Translations under genes and position numbers: made by a program
The notes under the pieces: model-generated
Database searches by the model: none
Seen by the model: only the letters and a program-made list of their open reading frames with translations
What the model was told of the DNA's origin: nothing
From: Pseudoalteromonas piscicida
Lineage (GTDB): Bacteria; Pseudomonadota; Gammaproteobacteria; Enterobacterales; Alteromonadaceae
Assembly (NCBI RefSeq): GCF_002208135.1
Contig: NZ_CP021646.1
Location: forward strand, 3,556,501-3,620,500
Direction: 5' to 3'
Length of the DNA: 64,000 nucleotides
Part shown: positions 1-8,580 of the stretch, piece after piece
How positions within the stretch are numbered: the stretch's first letter is position 1
Layout: the number at the start of each line of letters is the position of its first letter

Positions 1-762
1 AGTTTGATCACCATAAAAGAGGAGGCCACGGCTTCTCGATTAAACCGCTACAACCGTATGCGCGCAATCACTATTACAGCAAACCTCGCTGGCGACTATA
101 CACTAGAACAAGCCCTCGACTTTTTAAATACAGTTGCCGCCGAAGAAAATGATATCGACGGTGCCATCGACTACAAGGGCGAGTCGCAGCTGTTTTATGA
201 AGGCGCGTCAGCGATGACCTATGTGTTTATTCTGGCGCTCACCGTTACGTTCTTGGTATTAGCCGCACAGTTTGAAAGCTTTGTCCATCCACTGGTTATC
301 ATGCTCACTGTACCGCTGGGTTTAGTTGGTGCGATGTATGGGTTATTTATCACCGACAGCACGCTAAACATTTATAGCCAAATTGGTATCGTGATGTTGA
401 TTGGCCTTAGTGCCAAAAACGGTATCTTAATCGTAGAATTTGCTAACCAATTGCGCGACAAAGGCATCGCCTTCGAACAAGCCATTGTTGATGCCGCAGC
501 ACAGCGGTTAAGACCTATTATTATGACCTCGCTAACGACCGTGATGAGCTCTATCCCGCTTGTGTTTGCAACAGGCCCTGGGTTCGAAAGCCGCATGGTG
601 ATCGGTGTCGTGATTTTTGCCGGTGTTAGCGTTGCCACCATTTTGACCTTGTTTGTTATCCCAACTGCCTATACTTTACTAGCTAAGAAGACGCAATCTC
701 CAGAAGAGACAACAAAACGTCTGGAAGAGCAGTCGAAACAACATCCTGAGCAGGAGGTATAA
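1..762 (+). CDS. RND efflux permease, 3' part only
   Basis: Partial gene; the frame is open from base 1, so the start lies outside the window and the internal TTG at 4 is not a real start. The visible 253 residues are the C-terminal part of an AcrB-type resistance-nodulation-division inner-membrane pump, which exports small molecules using the proton gradient. Evidence is a run of hydrophobic helices and the block SAKNGILIVEFANQ followed by RLRPIIMTS, both typical of the last transmembrane cluster of the family. The hydrophilic tail is rich in Glu, Lys and Gln. Its stop codon overlaps the msrA start by one base (TAATG), so the two are probably co-translated. Confidence 0.93.
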   Translation, partial: SLITIKEEATASRLNRYNRMRAITITANLAGDYTLEQALDFLNTVAAEENDIDGAIDYKGESQLFYEGASAMTYVFILALTVTFLVLAAQFESFVHPLVIMLTVPLGLVGAMYGLFITDSTLNIYSQIGIVMLIGLSAKNGILIVEFANQLRDKGIAFEQAIVDAAAQRLRPIIMTSLTTVMSSIPLVFATGPGFESRMVIGVVIFAGVSVATILTLFVIPTAYTLLAKKTQSPEETTKRLEEQSKQHPEQEV

Positions 763-1295
763 TGGCGAATTTACAAACCGCAACTTTTGGTGGTGGTTGT
801 TTTTGGTGTATTGACGCGGCATTTCGTCGCGTCAATGGCGTTGAGTCAGTGCAATCAGGTTACGCAGGAGGCCACACAGACAACCCAACCTATCAAATGA
901 TATGTCAAGGAGACAGTGGCCATGCAGAAGTGGTACAGCTACAATTTGATGCCAATATTGTCAGCTTTGATACTTTGCTTGATATGTTTTTTACGCTGCA
1001 TGACCCAACACAGCTGAATCGCCAAGGCAACGATATTGGTACTCAGTACCGCAGTGTGGTGTTTTATCATGACAAGCAGCAACAGCAGCAAACCCAAGAT
1101 TGTATTGCTCAGCTTCAAAGCCAGTTGAGTGAAAAGATAGTGACGGAGGTGAGCCCAGCCCCTGAGTTTTATCCTGCTGAGCACTATCACCAAGATTATT
1201 ACACTGAAAACCCAAATCAAGGCTATTGCAGCGTGATGATTGCCCCTAAAATTGCAAAATTTGAAAGCCATTTTGCGGCAAATTTAAAGCACTAA
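762..1295 (+). CDS. msrA: Peptide-methionine (S)-S-oxide reductase MsrA
   Basis: 177-residue cytoplasmic enzyme that reduces the S-epimer of methionine sulfoxide in proteins, repairing oxidative damage. The signature GGGCFWC is at residues 10-16, with Cys13 as the expected catalytic cysteine. Further family landmarks are SGYAGG, GDSGHAEVVQ and GTQYRSVVFY. The ATG overlaps the stop of the upstream RND gene by one base, and an AGGAGG-like site lies just upstream in the end of that gene. The coupling to an efflux pump is unusual for msrA but gives no firm functional hint. The GC-rich hairpin at 1303-1330 follows it. Confidence 0.96.
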   Translation: MANLQTATFGGGCFWCIDAAFRRVNGVESVQSGYAGGHTDNPTYQMICQGDSGHAEVVQLQFDANIVSFDTLLDMFFTLHDPTQLNRQGNDIGTQYRSVVFYHDKQQQQQTQDCIAQLQSQLSEKIVTEVSPAPEFYPAEHYHQDYYTENPNQGYCSVMIAPKIAKFESHFAANLKH

Positions 1296-1302
1296 ACTTG
1301 TT

Positions 1303-1330
1303 TGCCGAACGCAGTAGATTGCGTTCGGCA
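1303..1330. terminator. Hairpin after msrA
   Basis: A perfect 10-bp stem (TGCCGAACGC / GCGTTCGGCA) with an 8-nt loop lies between the convergent msrA and the secreted-protein gene. No clear U-tract follows on either strand, so termination is inferred from position and stem strength. Confidence 0.5.
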
Positions 1331-1336
1331 CACGGC

Positions 1337-2314
1337 TTACGGCAACATAGGTATAGCAAATACATAAAAGCTAGTGCGGCCATCTTTAATCCGCAAATGC
1401 CCACGCATGACTTCCATTTCTAGATTCGCAGTATCACCAGGTCTTAAGGTATCTAAGCCTTTAAGCGGAACCACACCTGAATTGATTAACTGTGCGTTGT
1501 GTTTAATGACCTGCGGAATATCTTCGCTCATATCCACACCTAAGAACTCAAACACATCAATCACAATACGGCTAAATTCAGTATAAAGCTTGTCAAAAAT
1601 CCCCGGAGTCAAGGTGTCTATCAAATCGAGGATCCACGGCAACTCTACTTTTGTCGTCACCACAGGCTTAAAGCTAGAAATTAAAGGATCCAGCTCAAGT
1701 TGCTGGGTACGTACATCATACTTACCTTTTATGGTGACATTTTCGTTGTTAATATAGACATGGATATAAATATTCATTCCAAGCTGCTTCTTACGAAACT
1801 TAGCGTAAGACTTCAGATCGAAGCCATCGATCAGCACCGGCACTTTATTTTGCGCATCGACTCTACCTGCGATTTTCATATGCATGGTGCCGTAGAGGCT
1901 AGTGGTGTGGCTCACTTTATTTGAACTAGATTGCGCGGCAATATTGTTGACAATATCAGTCGTCAACTCTTTGTAGTTATGTTCCACATTCGAAAATTGC
2001 TGATGAATGATATCTGAAACCTGCGTATACATTTCCTTTGGACCTTGGCTAGACGTTGTCCTGCCAGTAGACCAACACTCGCCACCGGTATAAATCACAG
2101 GCACAGATATAGGCGTTAGGTGGTCGTTGCCAGGATGACGATAGTACATCATGCTTCGGATCCGACTACAGGTTTGCGATGGCGCGTTAAACCAAGCGAA
2201 ATCGCCCGTCATTGATTGTGTCGAAAATTGAGGTTCAAGCTGGTTTTTAGGTAGTGAGGCTTGTGCTGATGTGACAATCCCAAGCGTGAGTAACCCAAAT
2301 AATAGTGACTTCAT
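1337..2314 (-). CDS. Secreted protein of unknown function
   Basis: About 325 residues from the ATG at 2314. This start has an AAGGAAAAGAAC ribosome site and places a clean signal peptide (MKSLLFGLLTLGIVTSAQA) at the N-terminus; the longer open frame to 2365 adds a Tyr-rich stretch with no signal character. I do not recognise the family. The mature protein has two cysteines in its first 80 residues (SQTCSR, GGECWS), which could form a disulfide. The middle is beta-like and rich in polar residues, and the tail is PGDTANLEMEVMRGHLRI. It is convergent with msrA and codirectional with btuB upstream, but separated from btuB by a terminator. Confidence 0.75.
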   Translation of the reverse strand: MKSLLFGLLTLGIVTSAQASLPKNQLEPQFSTQSMTGDFAWFNAPSQTCSRIRSMMYYRHPGNDHLTPISVPVIYTGGECWSTGRTTSSQGPKEMYTQVSDIIHQQFSNVEHNYKELTTDIVNNIAAQSSSNKVSHTTSLYGTMHMKIAGRVDAQNKVPVLIDGFDLKSYAKFRKKQLGMNIYIHVYINNENVTIKGKYDVRTQQLELDPLISSFKPVVTTKVELPWILDLIDTLTPGIFDKLYTEFSRIVIDVFEFLGVDMSEDIPQVIKHNAQLINSGVVPLKGLDTLRPGDTANLEMEVMRGHLRIKDGRTSFYVFAIPMLP

Positions 2315-2418
2315 GTTCTTTTCCTTAAGGTAGTAATAATACAAATAAAATCTATTATCAACCACATATAAGGCAGAACACCAGTTACAAATGTAATGTA
2401 ACTAAATGATAAATATGA

Positions 2419-2450
2419 AAAGTGATCCATTACTCAAGATGGATCACTTT
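2419..2450 (-). terminator. Terminator downstream of btuB
   Basis: A perfect 12-bp stem (AAAGTGATCCAT / ATGGATCACTTT) with an 8-nt loop starts 25 nt after the btuB stop. On the minus strand the stem ends in a T-rich stretch, which fits a Rho-independent terminator. Confidence 0.75.
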
Positions 2451-2474
2451 GGGTATTGAAAAGCTGTTAACGTA

Positions 2475-4337
2475 TTAGAAGCTGTAGCTCACGCCAACGT
2501 AGGCTTGTCTGCCTGGAGGTTTATAACCCAGTAAAGAGCCATCTTTTGCTTCGCCCGCTGTGGCATTGAAATAACGCTTATCGGTTAAGTTTTCAATTCG
2601 GCCATTTAACTTGAATCCATCGAAAAACGTATAGTTAGCAGCTAAGTTAAACAGCGTATATGACGGTAAAGTCACTGTATATGCACCTTCAGCTCCCCAT
2701 ACTTTATCGTCGCGATTACCTCTATGAACTAAGGTCAGGGTTGCGTCGACATTTTCCCACTCTTTACTGACTGAATAAGTTAAGGTACGTCTCGCTCTGC
2801 GCTGCAATTGCTTGTCGGTGTCAGCGTCTTTCGCACTCACATAGCTCGCATTTACCGTATGCTCGATACCAAAGTTATCTTCAATTTCGATAGAAAAATC
2901 AGCACCTTCAAAGTCGGCACGCTGAACATTGTAAGGGATATATTTCCATTTATCATTTTGCTGATAAACGATTTTATCGGTAATACGATTATCGTATACC
3001 GCAGCTTCCACACGGAAGTTTTTGCCGCTCCATGTGACAATAACTTCGTTATTAGTAGCTTCTTCCGGCTTAATATTTGGGTTAGGTAAATAGTAAGGAC
3101 TATCAATCACAAATGCCTGTGATAAAGAAGGTGCTCTAAAAGCAGTTCCATGATTTAACTTAACACTCAGGCCATCTATGAGTTGCTTGCCTACAGCGAC
3201 CGTATAGGTGTTTGCACGACCATGAAAATCATAATCATCCGTTCTCAGTACAACCTCTGCTAGCCAATTTTCGTCATTGTAAAACCCACCAAGTGCTAAA
3301 GATAAGTTATCACGCTCAGGCTCTGAAAAAGAGGCGGTAGAATCACCAACATCTTCATTCAAAAAGGTAAAGTTACCCGTGAAGATCAAAGCTTCAGTTA
3401 AACTATATTGCGACTGATATTCAAATTGGCTGCGTTTAGTGACATAAGCATTGTCGTCGGCGCTATTACCGATCTGAACATTTTGTTCTTTACCTAAGCT
3501 GTATGACGCGCTTTGGCTAAACTTGTCAGTACGTCTTTTCCACGCCAACTTATTAGTGTAGTTATGGAAACGGTAAGCGTCACTACCAAAAGAGTCATAC
3601 TCCCCCTCTCCTTCACTGTATTGTGAACGCAAGCTAAAAATGCCGCTTTCTTCATCCCCATACTGCACATTTAAACCGGCATTACCGTTATAATATCCAT
3701 CACGGTCATGGTTTTTTGTGATTGCAGCTTCAGGATCTTTCTCTATCACATCATAGCCATCGGTATGGGTGTAACCCGCATTAGCTGCAATACTAAACTT
3801 GTCTTTTTTGTAATTCACCGTCGCTTCGGTCTTGGAGTAATTGTTACTCCCTGTCGTAAGCGCGATAGTATTGTTATTCCCTTCGCGACTAATAATATTA
3901 ATCACGCCAGCAATGGCATCTGAACCATAAATCGCAGCTTTGGCACCACGAATGATCTCAATTCTTTCGATACTATTAAGTGGTAAATTAGTGAGCGAAT
4001 TATCACCGGAGTTTGCATCCGTCACTCGAACCCCATCGATTAACACTAGCGTATGCTTAGCATCGTTACCGCGTAGGAATAAACTCACGCTTTGGCCAAA
4101 GCCACCGTTTCTAACCGCTTGAATACCAGCGACATTATCAAGTAGCGATACGACATCTTGAACATTGCTTTTTTCAATTTCAGCACGATCTATAACCGTA
4201 ATGGCAGACAATGCGCTTTCTAGAGATTGTTCAAACTTATTGGCAGTAACAGTGATATGTTCAACATTTTGATCAGCAAATACTGAAAAAGAGAGCGCCG
4301 TCGCTATCGCCGCGCTTAGAGCAGTTTTATTTAACAT
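2475..4337 (-). CDS. btuB: TonB-dependent vitamin B12 receptor BtuB
   Basis: 620-residue outer-membrane beta-barrel receptor that imports cobalamin with energy from TonB. From the ATG at 4337 (AGGGGAAACC site) there is a signal peptide ending near VFA at residue 21, a TonB-box-like EHITVTA at about 25-31, a plug domain (LIDGVRVTD, IEIIRGAKAAIYGSDAIAG) and a C-terminal barrel ending in the expected aromatic residue (VGVSYSF). The length is close to E. coli BtuB. The cobalamin riboswitch at 4389-4562 on the same strand is the strongest argument for the B12 substrate rather than a siderophore. The upstream in-frame ATG at 4373 lies before the hairpin leader and is disfavoured. Confidence 0.95.
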   Translation of the reverse strand: MLNKTALSAAIATALSFSVFADQNVEHITVTANKFEQSLESALSAITVIDRAEIEKSNVQDVVSLLDNVAGIQAVRNGGFGQSVSLFLRGNDAKHTLVLIDGVRVTDANSGDNSLTNLPLNSIERIEIIRGAKAAIYGSDAIAGVINIISREGNNNTIALTTGSNNYSKTEATVNYKKDKFSIAANAGYTHTDGYDVIEKDPEAAITKNHDRDGYYNGNAGLNVQYGDEESGIFSLRSQYSEGEGEYDSFGSDAYRFHNYTNKLAWKRRTDKFSQSASYSLGKEQNVQIGNSADDNAYVTKRSQFEYQSQYSLTEALIFTGNFTFLNEDVGDSTASFSEPERDNLSLALGGFYNDENWLAEVVLRTDDYDFHGRANTYTVAVGKQLIDGLSVKLNHGTAFRAPSLSQAFVIDSPYYLPNPNIKPEEATNNEVIVTWSGKNFRVEAAVYDNRITDKIVYQQNDKWKYIPYNVQRADFEGADFSIEIEDNFGIEHTVNASYVSAKDADTDKQLQRRARRTLTYSVSKEWENVDATLTLVHRGNRDDKVWGAEGAYTVTLPSYTLFNLAANYTFFDGFKLNGRIENLTDKRYFNATAGEAKDGSLLGYKPPGRQAYVGVSYSF

Positions 4338-4349
4338 GGTTTCCCCTAA

Positions 4350-4368
4350 CTTGTACCCACCGTACAAG
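4350..4368 (-). promoter_or_regulatory. Hairpin just upstream of the btuB ribosome site
   Basis: A 7-bp inverted repeat (CTTGTAC / GTACAAG, 5-nt loop) sits between the riboswitch aptamer and the AGGGG ribosome site of btuB. It is a candidate expression platform of the riboswitch, acting on translation; this is inference. Confidence 0.45.
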
Positions 4369-4388
4369 AACACAAAGTGACTGTTTCA

Positions 4389-4562
4389 AGGCCGGTCTCC
4401 GGGCTCAGTAAATCTGCAGATTGGCAGTTCACTCTACCGTTGCGGGGGCAGCGCTGGCATAGAACCGATCCAAACTAACCACGTGTAATAAACTGTCTTA
4501 CTCAATTTATTATTGATTAACGCAATTAGATGTTCCCTTGTGTTCGCACCAGTTTCCCGATT
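4389..4562 (-). promoter_or_regulatory. Cobalamin (adenosylcobalamin) riboswitch
   Basis: On the minus strand the region contains the conserved elements of the cobalamin aptamer in order: GGGAAACTGGTGCGAA near 4546-4561, then GCCCCCGCAACGGTA near 4437-4451, and the B12 box AGCCCGGAGACCGGCC near 4390-4406. It is immediately upstream of btuB, in the position where E. coli btuB carries the same element. It is expected to repress btuB when cobalamin is plentiful. Confidence 0.93.
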
Positions 4563-4662
4563 ATCTATACACTTAGCAACCACACTAGGTTGTGTACAGC
4601 ACCTTGAAAATGCGAGGCTATTGTCTTGGGTTTCGGAATGATTGTCAATGGACGTCTAGAAA

Positions 4663-4691
4663 TCCAAAAGTGCCATCTATGCACTTTTGGA
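4663..4691 (-). terminator. Probable yajQ terminator, displaced from its gene
   Basis: A perfect 11-bp stem (TCCAAAAGTGC / GCACTTTTGGA) with a 7-nt loop, followed on the minus strand by TTTCT. If the 267-bp element at 4708-4976 is removed, this hairpin would lie within about 20 nt of the yajQ stop codon, which is where a terminator is expected. Confidence 0.5.
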
Positions 4692-4707
4692 ACGAAGGAA
4701 AGCGTAA

Positions 4708-4976
4708 CTAGGGCCTGTTGACCTTTGCTGTTTGATTTTTGTTCTCCTGAGTGTGTTTTGATCGCGACGCTCGACTTGTCGCCTAGTAATCTAGGCAAAA
4801 GTTGAGCAACAATGAACAAAGCGCACTCAGGGGAACCCAAAGGGCAGCGCTTGATTGGCATTTCTACTGTATTATCGCCTAACTTACATAGAATAACTAT
4901 GCTACGCAGGCTCTGCCTTGCATAAATACCAATCAAACTGCTGCAAAAACAAACTTGAAAGGTCAACAGGCCCTAG
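4708..4976. mobile_element. MITE-like element with 19-bp perfect inverted ends
   Basis: The ends CTAGGGCCTGTTGACCTTT (4708-4726) and its exact reverse complement (4958-4976) bound a sequence of about 269 bp with no credible gene. Excluding the outer bases, both ends are flanked by TA, the target duplication made by IS630/Tc1-mariner transposases. A smaller hairpin (GCCTAG / CTAGGC) lies at 4781-4796. I infer a non-autonomous miniature element mobilised by an IS630-like transposase encoded elsewhere. Its right end forms part of the yajQ stop codon. Confidence 0.78.
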
Positions 4977-5455
4977 TCGCGGAAGTTTTTGAATTGAAAT
5001 GGCTGACCAAGCTCACCGGTGCGAACTAATTGCATAGTTTCTTGCAAATCGTCACGTTTTTTACCCGTTACACGTACCGTATCGCCTTGAATTGATGCTT
5101 GAACTTTAACTTTTGAGTCTTTAATCAGCTTAACCAGTTTTTTCGCCATCTCTTTGTCGATACCTTGCTTTAACGCCACCTTACGCGATACGTATTTGCC
5201 AGAGCGCTCAATATCTTTTAACTCGAAGCTTGCTACATCAAGACCACGCTTTGCCGCTTTACCCACTAGCATATCGAACAATTGCATAACTTGCTGTTCT
5301 GCTTCCGCTTTGAGGTTGATCATTTCACCGCTTAGCTCGATTGACGCATCTACGCCACGAAAATCAAAACGCGTATCAAGCTCACGAACCGCGTTGTCTA
5401 CGGTATTTTTTGCTTCTGTCATATCAATTTCAGATACAATATCAAATGAAGGCAT
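4973..5455 (-). CDS. yajQ: YajQ-family nucleotide-binding protein
   Basis: 160 residues, close to the 163 of E. coli YajQ, with the family start ([11 protein letters not shown]) and end (FQFKNFRD). The family binds nucleotides, and cyclic di-GMP binding has been shown for some members acting as effectors of transcription regulators; the role here is inferred. The protein sequence is complete despite the MITE-like element at its 3' end: the TAG stop is kept because both the element end and the displaced flank supply a G after TA. AGGAGAGAAGC precedes the ATG. It is a single-gene unit divergent from the VanZ-like gene. Confidence 0.95.
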   Translation of the reverse strand: MPSFDIVSEIDMTEAKNTVDNAVRELDTRFDFRGVDASIELSGEMINLKAEAEQQVMQLFDMLVGKAAKRGLDVASFELKDIERSGKYVSRKVALKQGIDKEMAKKLVKLIKDSKVKVQASIQGDTVRVTGKKRDDLQETMQLVRTGELGQPFQFKNFRD

Positions 5456-5607
5456 GCTTCTCTCCTAAAGTCATTTTGGCTCGATTATAGCAGTTTATGC
5501 TTAATTTGAGTTACTTTAAGTTTTTAAACAGCTTATTAGGATGTTCACCCAATGGACAGTTTTCGATGGTATACTGCTCGCTTAGTCATACAGAAGTAGG
5601 ATGTATT

Positions 5608-5958
5608 GTGACACGGCGCGTTTATAAAGCTCTTTTGATTATCTCCTTAATTATATGTACTGTGCTATTCGCAAAGGAAATTAGCTTGTCTCCAAAGCTG
5701 TTTCCAAATATCGACAAAGTGGCGCATTTTGGTGTCTTTTTTGTACTTGCGTTCATCTCGCATCATGCTTTTAAAGTGAAAGTATGGACACACATCGTGC
5801 TACTGTCCTTATATGGTGCAGGAATTGAGTGGATGCAACATACACTGCCGTATCGCCAAGCATCTACCGCTGATTTTTTAGCTGATTTAGCCGGTGCGGT
5901 CAGTTATTTTGTTCTATTTTATATTTGGGCAAGTTGGCGCAACAGAAAACATGGCTAA
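5608..5958 (+). CDS. VanZ-like family membrane protein
   Basis: About 116 residues from the GTG at 5608, preceded by GTAGGA seven bases upstream. The open frame extends to 5497, but the added sequence is not membrane-like and would overlap the likely promoter zone. The protein has three or four hydrophobic segments and the VanZ-type pattern DKVAHFGVFFVLAF, then GIEWMQHTLPYRQASTADFL and ADLAGA. VanZ homologues are small membrane proteins, one of which gives low-level teicoplanin resistance; the general function is unknown. Its end overlaps panE by 8 bases, so the two are probably translationally coupled. Confidence 0.85.
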   Translation: MTRRVYKALLIISLIICTVLFAKEISLSPKLFPNIDKVAHFGVFFVLAFISHHAFKVKVWTHIVLLSLYGAGIEWMQHTLPYRQASTADFLADLAGAVSYFVLFYIWASWRNRKHG

Positions 5959-6853
5959 CATACATATTTTAGGTGAGGGGGCGATAGGATTACTGCTCGC
6001 CCAGCACCTTAGTCAATCTCATCAAATTACGCTGATCACTCGAAATAAACGCGCGGCGACCTATCGCTATCAAACAGCAAGTATTCAACAAACCATCCCA
6101 TGCAGCACCAAAACACTTGCAGAACTCCCTGCCAGCAGTATAGATACGATAATCATTCCCGTTAAAGCATATCAAGTCATCGAAGCACTCCGAGCGCTTC
6201 GCCCTGCACTTTCAAAAAATGGCACGCTAATCCTTAGTCATAATGGCATGGTAGATTGGTCTGGTGAGTTAGCAGCGCTTGAAAAAACACAATCCGCCTA
6301 CTTCTTAAGCACATCCATTGCGGGCTATAAAGTCGCAGACACTGTGCACCATACAGGACAAGGTGCAACTTGGTTTGGGCCGTTAAATTCACCAGCTGAA
6401 TGCCACTACCAGCGCGTATTCTCGCAACTGTTTAGCACATTTGAAAATGCCCAAACCACGTTTGATATCATGCCAACGCTTTGGAAAAAGCTGGCGGTTA
6501 ATATTGCCATTAACCCATTAAGTGCATTGGAGCAAGTCGCAAATGGTCAGTTAAGACAGCCCAAATACGCAGCCCAAACCCTTAATTTAATGAATGAAGT
6601 ACAACTAGTGGCTGCAAGTACAGGCGTAAACTTAGCGCTTAGCGAGCTAGTCACGCTTGCTTACACCGTAATGGCGCAAACTGCAAACAATCGCTCTTCA
6701 ATGAATCAAGATCTCGCGAATAATCGACGCACAGAAATTGACGCCATGTGCGGGTATATTTGCGAGCTAGCAGCGAAGCAAAATATCGATGTGCCGTTTA
6801 ATCAACAGTTACTCGAGGAAGTGAATAAGCGCTGGCAGCTAGCGCGACAATAA
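5951..6853 (+). CDS. panE: 2-dehydropantoate 2-reductase (PanE/ApbA family)
   Basis: 300 residues from the ATG at 5951. It reduces ketopantoate to pantoate with NADPH in pantothenate and coenzyme A synthesis. The N-terminal Rossmann motif GEGAIG is at residues 8-13. The C-terminal helical domain has the expected LWKKLAVNIAINPLSAL segment, holding the catalytic lysine, and SSMNQDLANNRRTEID, holding the substrate-binding Ser/Asp/Glu residues. The earlier in-frame ATG at 5894 adds residues from the VanZ frame and lacks a ribosome site. A REP-like hairpin follows directly. Some ApbA-family members reduce other 2-keto acids, so substrate is inferred. Confidence 0.9.
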   Translation: MANIHILGEGAIGLLLAQHLSQSHQITLITRNKRAATYRYQTASIQQTIPCSTKTLAELPASSIDTIIIPVKAYQVIEALRALRPALSKNGTLILSHNGMVDWSGELAALEKTQSAYFLSTSIAGYKVADTVHHTGQGATWFGPLNSPAECHYQRVFSQLFSTFENAQTTFDIMPTLWKKLAVNIAINPLSALEQVANGQLRQPKYAAQTLNLMNEVQLVAASTGVNLALSELVTLAYTVMAQTANNRSSMNQDLANNRRTEIDAMCGYICELAAKQNIDVPFNQQLLEEVNKRWQLARQ

Positions 6854-6860
6854 GCTTAAC

Positions 6861-6886
6861 TTCTCGGCGGGTAAACCGCCTCCCAC
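6861..6886 (-). repeat. Single REP-type hairpin downstream of panE
   Basis: On the minus strand it reads GTGGGAGGCGG, a TTTAC loop, then CCGCC: a GTGG head followed by a 5-bp hairpin. This is the same architecture as the units of the large arrays at 40.5, 46.0 and 56.3 kb, with different stem bases. The rest of 6887-7122 holds no gene that I can support. Confidence 0.6.
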
Positions 6887-7072
6887 AAAACTATTTACAC
6901 AGCGAATTAGGGATTAAGTATGATGTCGGAGCGTCGTTTTAAAAGAATGAACGAGGAGCGCGTGGACGCGCTTTGATATGAATAGTGAGACTTACAAAAA
7001 ATACCTAGTAAACAAATAAGCAGGGATAAATAAGCAATAACAGGCAACCTATAACCTCCCCACAAAAGCGTA

Positions 7073-7103
7073 CGTTGGGTAAATCCTAAAGTCTCACCCA
7101 ACG
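7073..7103 (-). terminator. Possible thiI terminator
   Basis: An 8-bp stem (CGTTGGGT / ACCCAACG) with a 15-nt loop lies about 20 nt after the thiI stop, followed on the minus strand by TACGCTTTTGT. The long loop makes the call tentative. Confidence 0.4.
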
Positions 7104-7122
7104 CTTGTTAACATGCTTTATT

Positions 7123-8580
7123 CTAAGGGCGGTACACCTTGACGTTAGCATAGCCATTTTCATGCAGAATAAGTGCTTGTAACTGGCTCATTACGCCTTT
7201 CGAACAGTACAAGTAGTATTCTTTGTCCTGTGGTAAGTCGCCAAACTTAGTGGCTAATCTAAAGAAAGGTAAGTGGATCACCTGTGCGCCATCTAGCTCT
7301 AGAGGGTTGGCATCTTCCTCTTCTGGAGAACGAATATCTAATACCACCGCATTGTCTGGTAATTCACTTACCGACTCCGCTTCTTTCACTTCTTCTTTTG
7401 CTTCAACTTCAATGTCACGAATATCTTTTACCGTCGCGTTAGCTACAACTGTATTCAATACATCAAAGTCAAACTTTTCTTCTTCCGCTAAAATCTTGTG
7501 AAGCTGTGCTTTTACCGTTGGTTTTTGAGAGATCACACCACAATATTCAGGCATTGCTTCTGCCATTTCGTTGGTGCCAATCGCTCTGGCAATACGAATG
7601 ATCTCTTCTTTATCGTGTTGAATAAGCGGTCGTAAGATCAGCATCTCTGTAACACGGTCAATCACGTTGAGGTTAGCCAAGGTTTGACTCGATACCTGAC
7701 CAATACTTTCACCAGTTACCAGTGCAGGGATCCCTAAACGCTCTGCGACTACAGCACCTGCACGCATCATCATGCGCTTTAGTACCACGCCCATTTGTCC
7801 GCTTTCGATATTCTCAAGAATTTCTGCAACAACCGGTTCAAAGTCAATCGTAATAAATTTAACTTTGTGGGTAGAGCTAAATTGTTTCCATAAGTAGTGG
7901 CTTACTTGCTTAACGCCAATTTCGTGGGCTGCGCCACCTAAGTTAAAGAACAAAAAGTGCGTACGCGCGCCTTTTCGCATCATTTGATAAGTCGCAACAC
8001 CGGAGTCGAATCCGCCAGAAACCAAAGATAGCACGTCTTCTTGCGTTGGTAGTGGGAAGCCACCTAGACCAAAGTGCTGGTGACGAACGATGTAGGCTTT
8101 ATTGTCTTTGACTTCGATTTTAACCGTCACATCAGGTTTTTTCAGTCTTACGCTGGCACCCTCTACATTTTGGTTTAAACCGCCACCAACATAACGCTCC
8201 ACGTCGCTTGAAGTAAACTCATGCTTACCTTGGCGTTTTACACGCACGCAAAACGTTTTGCCCTTGATTAATGGCTCAACCAAAGCAATCGTTTGTTGGT
8301 AGATATCATCAAGCGTGTCGAACTGTGTTTCTTGCACCTCAATAAACTGCACAATACCTGGCGTGCGTTTAAGGTGGTCGATCAGACCAAGACGGGCTTT
8401 CTCGTCACTTAACAGGCTTGTCACTGAGATATTGTCCCAGTTATTTTTAACTTTTACGTTTTCGTCAACGCGAACCAACAGCATTTTGATGTTTTTCTCT
8501 AATACTTTGGTAAAACGCTTACGGACGGATTTGCTCTTAATAGCAATTTCGGGATGTAATTTGACGATAAATTTAAGCAT
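7123..8580 (-). CDS. thiI: tRNA uracil 4-sulfurtransferase ThiI
   Basis: 485 residues from the ATG at 8580; a GTG three codons earlier is possible. The enzyme makes 4-thiouridine at tRNA position 8 and supplies sulfur for the thiamin thiazole. Domain order is N-terminal ferredoxin-like/THUMP, a PP-loop adenylation domain with SGGFDSGV near residue 190, and a C-terminal rhodanese domain. Both key cysteines are present: MPEYCGVIS (equivalent to E. coli Cys344) and YLYCSKGVMSQ (equivalent to Cys456), so the rhodanese-containing long form is complete. The match to E. coli ThiI runs the full length, including the final NVKVYRP. Confidence 0.97.
   Translation of the reverse strand: MLKFIVKLHPEIAIKSKSVRKRFTKVLEKNIKMLLVRVDENVKVKNNWDNISVTSLLSDEKARLGLIDHLKRTPGIVQFIEVQETQFDTLDDIYQQTIALVEPLIKGKTFCVRVKRQGKHEFTSSDVERYVGGGLNQNVEGASVRLKKPDVTVKIEVKDNKAYIVRHQHFGLGGFPLPTQEDVLSLVSGGFDSGVATYQMMRKGARTHFLFFNLGGAAHEIGVKQVSHYLWKQFSSTHKVKFITIDFEPVVAEILENIESGQMGVVLKRMMMRAGAVVAERLGIPALVTGESIGQVSSQTLANLNVIDRVTEMLILRPLIQHDKEEIIRIARAIGTNEMAEAMPEYCGVISQKPTVKAQLHKILAEEEKFDFDVLNTVVANATVKDIRDIEVEAKEEVKEAESVSELPDNAVVLDIRSPEEEDANPLELDGAQVIHLPFFRLATKFGDLPQDKEYYLYCSKGVMSQLQALILHENGYANVKVYRP

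Noticed and set aside
1303..1330. Possible small RNA between msrA and the next gene
   Set aside because: Only a single hairpin between convergent genes; a terminator explains it better.
4565..4966. A 133-codon open frame on the minus strand
   Set aside because: It spans the MITE-like element and the region upstream of the riboswitch; no domain and no ribosome site.
6907..7101. A 64-codon open frame on the minus strand between panE and thiI
   Set aside because: No ribosome site or recognisable features, and it overlaps a likely thiI terminator.
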